From contig NZ_JAGGKI010000007.1 of assembly GCF_017873605.1 (NCBI RefSeq), positions 1-64,000 of the forward strand: DNA of 64,000 nucleotides. Reading direction: 5' to 3'. The translations under genes were made by a program, and so were the position numbers. Numbering within the stretch: the first letter of the stretch is position 1; each line of letters begins with the position of its first letter. Below are positions 55,317 to 64,000 of this stretch, one piece after another. The notes under the pieces are model-generated. The model did no database searches. It was not told the DNA's origin and was given only the letters and a program-made list of their open reading frames with translations. This DNA is from Paenibacillus lactis (GTDB taxonomy: Bacteria > Bacillota > Bacilli > Paenibacillales > Paenibacillaceae).

Positions 55317-56207
55317 GTGAGAACGCTGAAAAAAGAATACTTGCTTCATTTGATGTTGCTGCCCGGTGTTATCGTGACACTGATATACGCCTATGGGCCG
55401 ATGGTAGGCCTGGTGATGGCGTTTCAACAATTTGAGCCGCTGTCCGGCTTCTTTCACTCCGAATTCGTTGGATTTGAAAATTTTCAGTACGTGTTCGGGC
55501 TGCCGGATTTTAAGCAGGTCATGTGGAATACGCTCGTCATTTCCGTATTTAAGATGGTCCTGCATCTGCTTGTGCCGTTAATACTCGCCCTGCTGCTTAA
55601 CGAGGTCACCCGAAAGTGGTTTTCCCGGTTTGTGCAATCCGCCATTTTCCTGCCATTCTTCCTATCCTGGACGGTTCTCGGCGGCGTCATCATCGAATTA
55701 TTCTCGCTTAGCGGTCCGGTAAACGGGTTACTGACCGCCTTTCATCTGGAGCCGATCATGTTCATGCTGGATAATGACTGGTTCCGTGGGATCATCATCG
55801 GCTCGGACGTCTGGAAGGGCATGGGCTATAACATGATCGTGATGCTCGCAGCCATCGCGGGGATCAATGCCAATCTTTATGAGGCTGCTGAGGTCGATGG
55901 TGCCGGAAAATGGAAGCAAATGCTCCATATCACGCTGCCGGGCATGGCTCCGATCGTGATTCTTCTTGCCGTGCTAAGCCTGGGGGGAATCCTGAATGCG
56001 GGCTTCGAGCAGATCCTGATTATGTATAATCCGACGGTTTATGAAGGCTCGGATATTATCGATACGTTCGTCTACAGGCTCGGCATGTTCAGCCAGCAAT
56101 TCGGACCGGCGGCCGCCGTCGGGCTGTTTAAATCGGTCATTTCGCTTGTCCTGGTGTCCGTGACCTATTATGCGGCTTACAAATATAACAATTACCGGAT
56201 CTTTTAG
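55317..56207 (+). CDS. Sugar ABC transporter permease (LplB type)
   Basis: A 296-residue permease with about six transmembrane helices and the EAA loop YEAAEVDGAGKWKQMLHITLPGM. It starts at a GTG behind GGGAGG. The sequence resembles the permease at 5520. It forms the membrane part of the importer with the next gene. The substrate is not identifiable, and the ATPase must be encoded elsewhere. Confidence 0.9.
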   Translation: MRTLKKEYLLHLMLLPGVIVTLIYAYGPMVGLVMAFQQFEPLSGFFHSEFVGFENFQYVFGLPDFKQVMWNTLVISVFKMVLHLLVPLILALLLNEVTRKWFSRFVQSAIFLPFFLSWTVLGGVIIELFSLSGPVNGLLTAFHLEPIMFMLDNDWFRGIIIGSDVWKGMGYNMIVMLAAIAGINANLYEAAEVDGAGKWKQMLHITLPGMAPIVILLAVLSLGGILNAGFEQILIMYNPTVYEGSDIIDTFVYRLGMFSQQFGPAAAVGLFKSVISLVLVSVTYYAAYKYNNYRIF

Positions 56208-56222
56208 GCTGGGGGGAGAGAA

Positions 56223-57110
56223 ATGCACAGACCAACGATGAGCAGAAGACTGTTTGTCTTGTTGAATACGCTGCTGCTTACGACGATCACTGTACTTGGC
56301 ATTATTCCATTCATTCACTTGCTTTCGATTTCCTTAAGCTCGAATACCGCCGCCATGGCTGGTGAAGTGAAGCTGTGGCCGGTTGGTTTTAATGTAGATG
56401 CTTATCGGTACCTTGGAGAGAAAGTGGAATTCTTCCTCTCGTTCGGCGTTTCACTGGAGCGGGTCGTTCTGGGAACGGCTGTCAATATGTTCTTGATATT
56501 CATTACGGCATACCCGCTATCGAAATCGAAGGAGCAATTCAAGCACAGGACGCTTTATGTGTGGTTCTTTGCCATTACGATGTTTTTTGGAGGCGGATTA
56601 ATTCCGACTTATATCACGGTTAAAAATACGGGACTGATTGATTCGATCTGGGCTTTGATTCTCCCAGGCGCGCTTAACGTATGGAATATGGTGCTGATGC
56701 TGAACTTCTTCCGGACGATTCCCAAAGAACTGGATGAAGCGGCTACGATTGACGGGGCAGGACACTGGCGGGTGTTATGGAGCATTTATCTGCCTGTATC
56801 CCTTCCGTCCATTGCGACCATCGGCTTGTTCACCATTGTGGGTCACTGGAATTCGTGGTTCGACGGCATCCTGTATCTCAACTCGCCGGAGAAATACCCG
56901 CTCCAGACGTACCTGTCGACATTGATTATGTCCATAAACTCGCAAATGACGTCCATCTCGATCGAACAGCTTAAGGCGATGGAGAATTTAAGCGAGAAAA
57001 CGCTCCGAACGGCCCAAATCTTTATGGGTGCGCTTCCGATTATGCTCGTCTATCCGTTCCTGCAGAAATATTTTGTTAAAGGAATAACCGTCGGCAGCGT
57101 GAAGGAATAA
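56223..57110 (+). CDS. Sugar ABC transporter permease (LplC type)
   Basis: A 295-residue permease with FFGGGLIPTYITVKNTGLI, the EAA loop (LDEAATIDGAGHWRVLWSIYLPVSLP) and the family-typical end PFLQKYFVKGITVGSVKE. It starts 15 bases after its partner behind GGGGGGAG and has the same architecture as the permease at 6482. The oxidoreductase gene follows by 35 bases. Confidence 0.9.
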   Translation: MHRPTMSRRLFVLLNTLLLTTITVLGIIPFIHLLSISLSSNTAAMAGEVKLWPVGFNVDAYRYLGEKVEFFLSFGVSLERVVLGTAVNMFLIFITAYPLSKSKEQFKHRTLYVWFFAITMFFGGGLIPTYITVKNTGLIDSIWALILPGALNVWNMVLMLNFFRTIPKELDEAATIDGAGHWRVLWSIYLPVSLPSIATIGLFTIVGHWNSWFDGILYLNSPEKYPLQTYLSTLIMSINSQMTSISIEQLKAMENLSEKTLRTAQIFMGALPIMLVYPFLQKYFVKGITVGSVKE

Positions 57111-57145
57111 AGCAGCGGAGCAAGCAGGAAGGGGAGAGCTATTAT

Positions 57146-58411
57146 ATGAAAAAAGTGTCGGTTGCATTAATCGGAGCCGGGCTTCGCGGAATCAATTATT
57201 TGGAGTATGCGCTGCAGCATCCCATGGAGCTCGAAGTCACCGCCGTGGCGGAGCCGGTTCGGGAGCGAAGAGAGAGCTTTAAGCATAGGCATTGGATCGA
57301 CGATGCCAATTGCTTCGAGGATTGGGACGCATTTTTTGCCGCGCCCAAGATGGCTGACGCCGTCCTGATCTGCACCCAGGATAAGCAGCATTTCGAGCCG
57401 ACGATGCGCGCGCTGCAGGCGGGATATCATGTGCTGCTGGAGAAGCCGATGTCGCCGGATCCGGAAGAATGCATACGGATGGGGGAAATGGCTTCAAAGG
57501 CCGGAAAGGTGTTTTCGATCTGCCACGTGCTGCGGTATTCGCCGTTCTTTCGGACGCTGAAGGAGCTGCTGGAAGAGGGCGTGATCGGCCGCCTGATGTC
57601 CATCCAGCATAATGAAAATGTGGGATACTGGCATCAGGCACACAGCTTTGTAAGAGGGAATTGGCGCCGCAAGGATGAATCCAGCCCTATGATTCTGGCA
57701 AAGTCCTGCCACGATCTGGACATCTTGCTCTGGCTGGCGGATGCGGACTGCGTTCGGGTATCCTCCTTCGGTTCACTCACTCATTTTACGGCTGCCGAAG
57801 CGCCGGAAGGAGCGCCGCTGCGCTGTCTGGACGGATGCCCGGCGGCGGATGAATGTCTCTACTATGCGCCAAATCTTTATTTAACGGCGGATACGAACTG
57901 GCCGACATCTGCCATCAGCGACGACATGAGCTACAGTGCGCGGTATAAGGCGCTGCAGGAAGGACCGTATGGCCGATGCGTTTATCATTGCGATAACGAC
58001 GTGGTTGATCACCAGGTGGTGAATTTAGAGTTTTCGAACAGCGTCACGGCAGCATTTACGATGAGTGCCTTTACAAGGGACGTGAGCCGGACGATCAAGC
58101 TGATGGGAACGCGCGGTGAGATCCGGGGGGCCATGGAAAAAAACGAAATCGAGATCATTCATTTTGGCAGCGGAAAGGTCGAAAGGATTTCCTTTGACGA
58201 TATGGGCGGTCATGTCGGCCACGGGGGCGGGGACATGCGCTTGATCAAGGATTTTCTGAAGCTGGTCCGCGACGGTGGTCAAACGCAAGGGCTTACCTCG
58301 GCGGACCGCTCTGTGCAGAGCCATCTGATGGCCTTTGCAGCCGAGCAATCCCGAATCGAGGGATCGATTATTCGTCTTGAAGAGTTTCGACAGCGTTATA
58401 CCGCCAAATGA
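57146..58411 (+). CDS. Gfo/Idh/MocA-family oxidoreductase
   Basis: A 421-residue NAD(P)-dependent sugar or inositol dehydrogenase-like protein. The Rossmann motif is LIGAGLRG (about 7-14), the LEKPMSPDPEE segment includes the conserved Lys-Pro, and SCHDLDILLWL carries the likely active-site His. A Cys-rich insertion (CLDGCPAADECLYY) is found in some members. Its place as the last gene of the importer operon suggests it processes the imported sugar. The terminator downstream is shared with the convergent monooxygenase gene. Confidence 0.88.
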   Translation: MKKVSVALIGAGLRGINYLEYALQHPMELEVTAVAEPVRERRESFKHRHWIDDANCFEDWDAFFAAPKMADAVLICTQDKQHFEPTMRALQAGYHVLLEKPMSPDPEECIRMGEMASKAGKVFSICHVLRYSPFFRTLKELLEEGVIGRLMSIQHNENVGYWHQAHSFVRGNWRRKDESSPMILAKSCHDLDILLWLADADCVRVSSFGSLTHFTAAEAPEGAPLRCLDGCPAADECLYYAPNLYLTADTNWPTSAISDDMSYSARYKALQEGPYGRCVYHCDNDVVDHQVVNLEFSNSVTAAFTMSAFTRDVSRTIKLMGTRGEIRGAMEKNEIEIIHFGSGKVERISFDDMGGHVGHGGGDMRLIKDFLKLVRDGGQTQGLTSADRSVQSHLMAFAAEQSRIEGSIIRLEEFRQRYTAK

Positions 58412-58429
58412 TTCACATAGAAATGACAA

Positions 58430-58458
58430 AATGCCGGTCTTTAAGATCGGCATTTTCA
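58430..58458. terminator. Bidirectional terminator
   Basis: AATGCCGGTC and GATCGGCATT arms with a TTTAA loop have a T-run on one side and A-rich sequence on the other. It serves the oxidoreductase and probably the convergent monooxygenase. Confidence 0.85.
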
Positions 58459-58497
58459 TTATTAATCGTTGCTTAATCGTCTATCGACATGGATTGG

Positions 58498-59817
58498 TTA
58501 ATCAATCGTAAGTGGCTGGTTCGTCAGGGATCGAATCCAAGGTATCGCACTTAACATCGTCCATCGCATGACCGGATTTTTCATCGTAAATCGTTTCATC
58601 ATGGACTTCGATGCTTCAACCTCGTGGAATGCATATTTACTCATTTCGTGATAATAATTGTAGATCGCTGTTTCAAAATCCGCTTCCTGTTTCATCGCAG
58701 CCTCAAGCTTGTCGGCGAGGAGACCTGCATCTCGCAGGGCCGTGTTGCCCCCGTGCGATCCAGTAGGAGGCATGACATGGACTGCATCACCCATAAAAAT
58801 AACGCGTGAGTTGGGCCAACGGGAGGGTTTCCTTCCAGCTTTGAATTTAACTCCCATCGTATAATCTACGTCAGCATGCTCGATTAGACGCCGGATCGCC
58901 GGGTGGAAGTCTCGCGAAACGTTTTGGGCCACCCGAAACAGCAGGTCGGGGTCAGAGGTAGTTTGATATTCCGAGAACCTTTCTTTGGGCATGAGAACAG
59001 CCCACATGATATAATCATCAACCATAGGAGGCGGCTGGACGATTCCCATTCGGGAGAACGCAGCTTGGGGAGCTTCGCGAAAGGCCATCGTCGTAAAAAA
59101 GATGCCGTCGCCTGAACGACCGATGGCGTGGATACCGCTTGTTTTGAGACCTTCGGGCATCAATGGTCTATCTTTTTCATGAACCAATCTAGTACGGCCA
59201 TAAATCGCCCAATGGTTCACATCTTCCGGTTCACAATCCGGAAGGTATTGTTTGCGTAGGGATGAATGTACTCCATCTGCACAAACGATGAATGCTGCAT
59301 GTGCGGAAGTTCCGTCGTTGAAGTGAAGGACGGCCCCATCCGGGTTAGATTCGGAATGGACCACTCGTTTCCCAAAATGCACCCGTTCTTGAAGTCCTTC
59401 CAGCATGATCGTGCGCAATGTTTGGCGATCCGCTTGGCGAGGGATCCGTAAGTCGGTGCCCGTTGGGTCTCCTTTAAACGTGAGTTTGAATATTTCGCGT
59501 AGTTTCCCATTGGTTAATCTAAAATAACTATCAAGGTCAGTAGGCGAAGTAGTGGCCAGAAACAGCTCGAATAAACGAGGAGGAAGACATCGCTTTATGG
59601 CGGCAATCCCGTGTTCATCTACCGTAATTCGATACCCTTGGCGACGGGCGTCCACAGCTTGATCGCGTTCATACACTTGCACTTCCATCCCGGCCCGAAG
59701 CAGTGCTTGAGCTAAGCATAAGCCGCTTAAACCTGCGCCCACAATGGCGACCGAAACTTTGGGAACATTACTCGCTGTTCCTGTCTTCGGGCTAATATCC
59801 ATCTTGTCTGCATGCAT
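58498..59817 (-). CDS. FAD-dependent aromatic-type monooxygenase
   Basis: A 439-residue flavoprotein hydroxylase. The FAD motif VAIVGAGLSGLCLAQALLRAG lies at about 22-42 and is followed by VYERD. The GD motif region is VIFMGDAVHVMPPTGSHGGNTALRDAGLLADKL (about 340-372). The family uses NAD(P)H and O2 to hydroxylate aromatic or polyketide-like compounds, including some antibiotics. AAGGAAG lies ahead of the ATG at 59817. It is a single-gene unit. No regulator is adjacent and the substrate is unknown. Confidence 0.88.
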   Translation of the reverse strand: MHADKMDISPKTGTASNVPKVSVAIVGAGLSGLCLAQALLRAGMEVQVYERDQAVDARRQGYRITVDEHGIAAIKRCLPPRLFELFLATTSPTDLDSYFRLTNGKLREIFKLTFKGDPTGTDLRIPRQADRQTLRTIMLEGLQERVHFGKRVVHSESNPDGAVLHFNDGTSAHAAFIVCADGVHSSLRKQYLPDCEPEDVNHWAIYGRTRLVHEKDRPLMPEGLKTSGIHAIGRSGDGIFFTTMAFREAPQAAFSRMGIVQPPPMVDDYIMWAVLMPKERFSEYQTTSDPDLLFRVAQNVSRDFHPAIRRLIEHADVDYTMGVKFKAGRKPSRWPNSRVIFMGDAVHVMPPTGSHGGNTALRDAGLLADKLEAAMKQEADFETAIYNYYHEMSKYAFHEVEASKSMMKRFTMKNPVMRWTMLSAIPWIRSLTNQPLTID

Positions 59818-59979
59818 GATAAGACACTTCCTTTCCGGGAAATAAACAATGTCTCAATTACTTCATTATTGATACAATACAATATGGAACAGTGACCTTA
59901 ACCCGGCGCAGGAAGGATCATGAACTAGGTCTGTAGAATGGTTTTGTTGGAATGAAAACATGCACGCAAGGAGAGCGGG

Positions 59980-60366
59980 ATGATTGACCGAATCAAGAAA
60001 TGGGCTAGAAAGCTAAAAGGAAAGATATTCGTGCTCTATTATGCTTACAAGGATCCTCGGACCCCGTGGTACGCCAAAGTATTTGCCATTTGTGTTGTAG
60101 CCTATGCGTTTAGCCCCGTTGATCTGATTCCAGATTTTATTCCTATTCTAGGCTATCTGGACGATGTGATCTTAGTTCCACTTGGAGTAGCCATCGCACT
60201 GAAAATGATACCTCCTGATGTCGTCCAAGAGAACGAAGAGAAAGCCGAGCAACGTATAAAAAACGGTAAACCGAAGAATTGGCTTGCAGGAAGTTTTATT
60301 ATTCTCCTATGGATCGCGGCATTCCTTTGGGTTTCGCTGATCATATATCGGTACATGGTGGACTGA
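59980..60366 (+). CDS. YkvA/DUF1232-family membrane protein
   Basis: A 128-residue protein with the DUF1232 core DPRTPWYAKVFAICVVAYAFSPVDLIPDFIPILGYLDDVILVPLGV (about 27-71) and a C-terminal transmembrane helix (about 107-126). The family function is unknown. It starts with ATG behind AAGGAGAG. A terminator follows. Confidence 0.85.
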   Translation: MIDRIKKWARKLKGKIFVLYYAYKDPRTPWYAKVFAICVVAYAFSPVDLIPDFIPILGYLDDVILVPLGVAIALKMIPPDVVQENEEKAEQRIKNGKPKNWLAGSFIILLWIAAFLWVSLIIYRYMVD

Positions 60367-60372
60367 TCGAAT

Positions 60373-60408
60373 AAAAGAGCGTTGCCAGCGGCAGCTGCTC
60401 TTTTTTTT
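60373..60408 (+). terminator. Terminator after the DUF1232 gene
   Basis: AAAAGAGC and GCTCTTTT arms with an inner GC-rich part are followed by T8. Confidence 0.8.
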
Positions 60409-60550
60409 CGATCTATATTAGAGGCTAGCGTTGCTGCGTTCACGAATCGCAAAAATGACGATCATCGTTACGAGTAGATTGGCAATTTTATTTTTCCTAA
60501 GCGCTGACTTCCCAATGGTGCAAACCCATGATATCATCTAATTAGACATA

Positions 60551-60580
60551 TATTAAATTAAACGATCGTTAAATTTAATA
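60551..60580. promoter_or_regulatory. 30-bp near-perfect palindrome
   Basis: Fourteen of fifteen base pairs across the centre are complementary; only positions 60560/60571 fail. The core is AACGATCGTT with AT-rich arms. It lies 20 bases ahead of the histidine phosphatase start and is of the kind bound by TetR-family repressors. Confidence 0.75.
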
Positions 60581-60599
60581 TTCAGGAAGGAGTGCTGGA

Positions 60600-61208
60600 A
60601 TGAGCACGGACTTTTACCTGGTTAGACATGCTGAAAAGCAGAAAGGAACTGGAGATGTTTCCATTTCTCCATTAGGGATACAGCAGGCTCGGATGACAGC
60701 AGCATATTTTCGTAAAATGCCCATAAGCAGAATCTGCTGCAGTCCTCTTCAGCGAGCCAAGCAGACCGCTGGGTTCATTGCAGAAGCCGTGAATCAAACC
60801 ATATTGGAAGATACCCGGTTACGGGAACGAGCAAACTGGGGAGACCTCCCTGGACAAACATTTCAGGAGTTTATCGAGATGTGGAATCACTGCACCTTGG
60901 AAAGAGATTTTGTCCCCCCAGTCGGCGACTCTGCAAGAAGGGCAGGCGAGCGCTTGTCTTCCTGCATAGTGGAGCTTTCGGCTCAGCACACAATCGAGCG
61001 GATCGTTATCGTGACGCATGGCGGGTTAATCACAGACTTTATGGTAAACGAATTTTCCCAAGATGAGTTGAATGCCTATCACCCGGACTTTGTTCAAACG
61101 CAGAGTCGACTGGTCCCTGAGTGTTCTATCACTCATATAAAATACGTTGATGGGCGATTTGTATTAATCGATTTCGCAAATATAACGCACTTACATCTTT
61201 TGGGATAA
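60600..61208 (+). CDS. Histidine phosphatase-superfamily protein
   Basis: A 202-residue phosphatase with the catalytic LVRHAEKQKG near the N terminus, CCSPLQRAKQTAG, a Glu in RLRERANWGDLPG and the second catalytic His in IVTHGGLITDF. The fold is that of phosphoglycerate mutase-like phosphatases. The substrate is unknown. It starts behind GGAAGGAG. The palindrome in its leader suggests control by a repressor not obviously encoded beside it. Confidence 0.87.
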   Translation: MSTDFYLVRHAEKQKGTGDVSISPLGIQQARMTAAYFRKMPISRICCSPLQRAKQTAGFIAEAVNQTILEDTRLRERANWGDLPGQTFQEFIEMWNHCTLERDFVPPVGDSARRAGERLSSCIVELSAQHTIERIVIVTHGGLITDFMVNEFSQDELNAYHPDFVQTQSRLVPECSITHIKYVDGRFVLIDFANITHLHLLG

Positions 61209-61424
61209 AATCTGTTGGAGTTCTTCTATACGCTGAAAACAGGCTGCCCTACATTCGGCGGCTTGTTCGCCGAGCGGCCCTAAACCCCAATAATTGCAAC
61301 ATGATGGCAAACGCAGTCCTAAAGCGCACTATTGACATTCGGAGCTTGCAGCTGTAATTTGTGAATATAAAATAAAAACATTCATAAAATCATAAATAAA
61401 TTCATGAAGGATGTGAACAGCGAC

Positions 61425-62057
61425 ATGCCAAAAAAGTTTTCCGAGCAGGAACGCGAATGGATCCGTCAGAAATTGCTTTCGGAGGGGCGGCACCAATTTG
61501 AAACAGCAGGTCTTCGCAAAACGAGCGTGGAGGATTTGACGAAGGCTGCCGGCATTGCCCAAGGCTCGTTTTACATGTTTTTCGCTTCGAAAGAGGAGTT
61601 ATATTATGAACTTCTGCTGGAAGAGGAACAGCGTATCCGCAATACTGTGCTGGATTTATTCCCCCCTGATGAGGTTTGCAGCAAGGAAGGCATCAAGCGG
61701 TTTCTTTCCTATTCATTAAGAATGATGGATGAAAGCCCGCTCCTCCGGAAGATGATGGATCGGGGCGAGATGGAAATGTTGTTCAGGAAGTTACCCAAGG
61801 TGCAGCTGGAACGCAATTTTAGCGAGGATCAAGAAGCGCTCTTGCCGATCATTACGTCTTGGCAAAGAGCGGGCATTTTATCCGGTACGCCTTCTGAATC
61901 GATTGTGGGGATGATTCGATCCTTGGCCTTGCTGACGCTGCACAAGAATGACATCGGAGAAGCCCAATATACGGCAACGATCGAGCTGCTGGTCGAATTG
62001 TTATCGGCTGGTATGCTTGCGGCATCAAGGCCTTTTAAAGGAGACGAGCCGGTATGA
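61425..62057 (+). CDS. TetR-family regulator of the ABC exporter
   Basis: A 210-residue regulator with helix-turn-helix LRKTSVEDLTKAAGIAQGSFYMFFASKEELYYELL (about 27-61). The open frame begins at 61404, but GAAGGA sits within that region and the ATG at 61425 is preferred. It overlaps the ATPase gene by four bases and heads a TetR-ATPase-permease-permease operon. AT-rich repeats of ATTCAT lie in its leader. Autorepression with drug-induced release is likely. Confidence 0.88.
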   Translation: MPKKFSEQEREWIRQKLLSEGRHQFETAGLRKTSVEDLTKAAGIAQGSFYMFFASKEELYYELLLEEEQRIRNTVLDLFPPDEVCSKEGIKRFLSYSLRMMDESPLLRKMMDRGEMEMLFRKLPKVQLERNFSEDQEALLPIITSWQRAGILSGTPSESIVGMIRSLALLTLHKNDIGEAQYTATIELLVELLSAGMLAASRPFKGDEPV

Positions 62058-62908
62058 TCGAAGTTAGAGGGCTTCATTTTACCTATCCGAACCGGAGCGA
62101 GCAGACCCTGCGCGGACTGGATTTTGTGATTCCAACCGGGGAAATCTTCGGATTCCTCGGTCCTTCCGGCGCGGGTAAAAGCACGACGCAAAAGCTGCTG
62201 ATCGGCGTGCTGAAGGGCTATCAGGGAAGCGTAAAAGTAATGGGCAGCGAAATCAGGGATATCGGTCCCGACTATTACGAACGAATCGGGGTTGCCTTTG
62301 AATTCCCGAACTTCTACAGCAAATTTACGGTTCTTGAGAATTTAAAGCTCTTTCGTTCCCTCTACAAGGGAAAAACCGAGGATCCTATGCATCTGCTGGA
62401 ACAAGTCAATCTTGCAGATGCTGCAAACATGAAGGTGTCCCAGCTGTCCAAAGGGATGAAGATGAGGCTTAACTTCTGCCGGGCGCTGCTGCACGATCCG
62501 GATATCCTCTTTCTGGATGAGCCCACCTCCGGCTTGGACCCGGTGAACGCGAAACGGATGAAGGAATTGATTCTGGCGAAAAAGGCGGAGGGGAAGACCG
62601 TCCTCATCACAACGCATAATATGCAAGCGGCAGAGGAGCTTTGTGATCGAGTAGCATTTATTGTTGACGGTGAAATCAAACTGATCGATTCGCCAAGAGA
62701 ATTGAAGCTGCGGAAGGGAAGGAAGGAGCTTCGCGTAGAATTTCGCAAGAACGGCCAGCTGAAGGAAGCCTTATTTCCTCTTGACGGTATTGGCGGGAAT
62801 GATCAATTTCTTAAGATTATAAAGAATGATATGCTCGAAACGATTCATTCGCAGGAGGCATCCCTTGAACAAATTTTTATCGAGGTGACGGGGAGGCAGC
62901 TGATATGA
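62054..62908 (+). CDS. ABC exporter ATPase (fluoroquinolone-type family)
   Basis: A 284-residue ATPase with Walker A GPSGAGKST, Q-loop VAFEFPNFYSKFTVLENL, signature LSKGMKMRL, Walker B ILFLDEPTSGLDP and the switch His in TTHNM. It resembles the ATPase of the mycobacterial Rv2686c-Rv2688c fluoroquinolone exporter. The two permease genes follow with a four-base overlap. The substrate is uncertain. Confidence 0.9.
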   Translation: MIEVRGLHFTYPNRSEQTLRGLDFVIPTGEIFGFLGPSGAGKSTTQKLLIGVLKGYQGSVKVMGSEIRDIGPDYYERIGVAFEFPNFYSKFTVLENLKLFRSLYKGKTEDPMHLLEQVNLADAANMKVSQLSKGMKMRLNFCRALLHDPDILFLDEPTSGLDPVNAKRMKELILAKKAEGKTVLITTHNMQAAEELCDRVAFIVDGEIKLIDSPRELKLRKGRKELRVEFRKNGQLKEALFPLDGIGGNDQFLKIIKNDMLETIHSQEASLEQIFIEVTGRQLI

Positions 62909-63627
62909 AAGGCTTATCCCTGTTGATATTCGACCTGCGTTTTCAATGGCGTCATGGATTCTATTTCGTTTATGTATTCGTTTGTTTTTGTTATTGGATC
63001 TTGCTTAGGTTCATTCCAGAAATCTATAAGGAGACGACAGCCATAGCGCTGACCTTCAGTGACCCTGCAGCTTTAGGACTTATCATGGCAGGCGGGATGG
63101 TTTTGTTGGAGAGGGACCAAGGCGTCCACGATCCGCTGTTCGTCACGCCGGCTCATATTCGGGATTATTTGCTGGCGAAAGCCGGATCGCTGTCCGTCTT
63201 GTCCCTTGCGGCAGGATGGGCCATTCATGCGGCAAGCGGCAGCCTTCCGCAGTCACCGCTTGCTTTTTCTGCAGGCATCGTCCTGACGTCAACCTTTATG
63301 ACCTTGCTATCGATAGGCGTGGCGGCACGACACCGTACCATCAATGGTTTTATTCTGATGGTGCAAGTCTACGCTTTGCCATTTGTCCTTCCATTGCTGG
63401 GCTACTTTCATTTATGGCATACGGATCTGTTTCTCCTGCTTCCGACCGAAGGGACACTTCGATTACTCGGTTCTCCTTCTGGCGGCCTGTCCGTAAATCA
63501 CCTTCTTTACTCCGCATTCATCCTATTGATCTGGAATTCCGCAGCATATATCTGGGCACACCGCTCTTATTCACGCCATGTGCTGATGAGGATCGGAGAA
63601 GGAGGGGATGGCAATGGAAAAATATAA
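62905..63627 (+). CDS. ABC exporter permease (first)
   Basis: A 240-residue membrane protein with about six helices, resembling the permeases of the Rv2686c/Rv2687c pair. The segments ALGLIMAGGMVLLERDQGVHDPLFVTP and GFILMVQVYALPFVLPLLG are visible. It overlaps the ATPase gene by four bases and the next permease by 14. Confidence 0.85.
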   Translation: MKGLSLLIFDLRFQWRHGFYFVYVFVCFCYWILLRFIPEIYKETTAIALTFSDPAALGLIMAGGMVLLERDQGVHDPLFVTPAHIRDYLLAKAGSLSVLSLAAGWAIHAASGSLPQSPLAFSAGIVLTSTFMTLLSIGVAARHRTINGFILMVQVYALPFVLPLLGYFHLWHTDLFLLLPTEGTLRLLGSPSGGLSVNHLLYSAFILLIWNSAAYIWAHRSYSRHVLMRIGEGGDGNGKI

Positions 63628-64000
63628 AGCCCTGATGATGAAGGATTTTCGGCACGCATTGAAAGACCCCGTGCTCATGGCGGCTATGATCGGTCCGCTG
63701 GTGCTTATCTTCCTGTCCAGGTTCGGTTTTCCTATAGCCGTTCATTGGCTTGACATGCATTATTCGTTTAATCTTGAGCAATATCGCGGCTTTGCTGCCT
63801 CATTGTTAGTTGTGACGATCCCGATGTTAACAGGGATGCTTACGGGGCTGCTTATCCTCGACGAACGGGATGAGAATATGATAGCCTATTACGCGGTTAC
63901 GCCGCTGATGCGTAAAGGTTATTTGCTGTATAGAGTGGCGCTTCCAACCCTGCTGTGCATCGTTTTATCCGCAATCTATTTGCAATGGTCTACGATGTCG
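63614..64000 (+). CDS. ABC exporter permease (second), cut by the window end
   Basis: The first 129 codons of a second permease, open to the last base. It begins MEKYKALMMKDFRHALKDPVLM, typical of ABC-2 exporter subunits. Helices are at about 25-45, 65-85 and 105-125, with LDERDENMIAYYAVTPLM between the last two. AAGGAGG at 63599-63605 selects ATG 63614 over 63608. Confidence 0.85.
   Translation, partial: MEKYKALMMKDFRHALKDPVLMAAMIGPLVLIFLSRFGFPIAVHWLDMHYSFNLEQYRGFAASLLVVTIPMLTGMLTGLLILDERDENMIAYYAVTPLMRKGYLLYRVALPTLLCIVLSAIYLQWSTMS

Noticed and set aside
61256..61276. Hairpin CGGCG...CGCCG after the histidine phosphatase
   Set aside because: The stem is short and no T-tract follows, so it is not called a terminator.

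Overview
The window looks like chromosome from a Paenibacillus-type member of the Bacillota. Indications are strong AGGAGG-type ribosome binding sites, frequent TTG and GTG starts, a CotF-like spore coat protein, YesM/YesN signalling next to LplABC-type sugar importers, a Bce-type antibiotic-sensing module, and many two-component systems. No rRNA, tRNA, CRISPR array, phage block or intact transposase was seen.

Region 1 (1-12.8 kb) is a glycan-foraging locus: a secreted M60 metallopeptidase, a carbohydrate ABC importer (solute-binding lipoprotein plus two permeases), a GH29 alpha-L-fucosidase, a membrane-anchored AraC-type regulator and a GH88 unsaturated glucuronyl hydrolase. A second M60 paralogue lies at 22.97-25.46 kb and nagA at 27.6 kb. 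Region 2 (13.0-16.5 kb) holds a CotF-like coat protein, a DUF2207 membrane protein and a MarR regulator. Region 3 (16.6-22.5 kb) is a Bce-type peptide-antibiotic module: BceS and BceR homologues on the minus strand, divergent from a BceA ATPase and a BceB permease. The permease is fused to a complete alpha/beta hydrolase, which is the most unusual object here. A TTACA-N4-TGTAA box lies between the divergent operons.

Region 4 (25.5-35.7 kb) is mixed: a secreted helveticin J-like protein, nagA, a DUF1835 protein, an MhqO-type dioxygenase with a flavin reductase, a YhfK-like NAD-binding protein, and a minus-strand group of two DJ-1/PfpI paralogues around a DUF2306 membrane protein. Region 5 (35.8-40.4 kb) has two OmpR-type two-component systems in tandem. 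Region 6 (40.6-45.2 kb) is a surface polymer O-acylation cassette: amidase, SGNH lipoprotein, MBOAT acyltransferase, DHHW protein and DUF4358 lipoprotein. Its MBOAT gene is split by an in-frame TAA. Region 7 (45.5-49.5 kb) has an unknown membrane-anchored protein, a TetR-hydrolase operon and a TsuA-TusA thiosulfate uptake pair.

Region 8 (50.2-58.4 kb) is a second sugar-import locus: YesM-type kinase, YesN-type regulator, LplABC-type importer and a Gfo/Idh/MocA oxidoreductase. Region 9 (58.5-64 kb) has an FAD monooxygenase, a YkvA-like protein, a histidine phosphatase behind a 30-bp near-palindrome, and a TetR-ABC export operon that runs off the window end. Starts were moved from the longest open frame wherever a ribosome binding site pointed elsewhere. 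All functional calls rest on reading the sequence; no database search was run.
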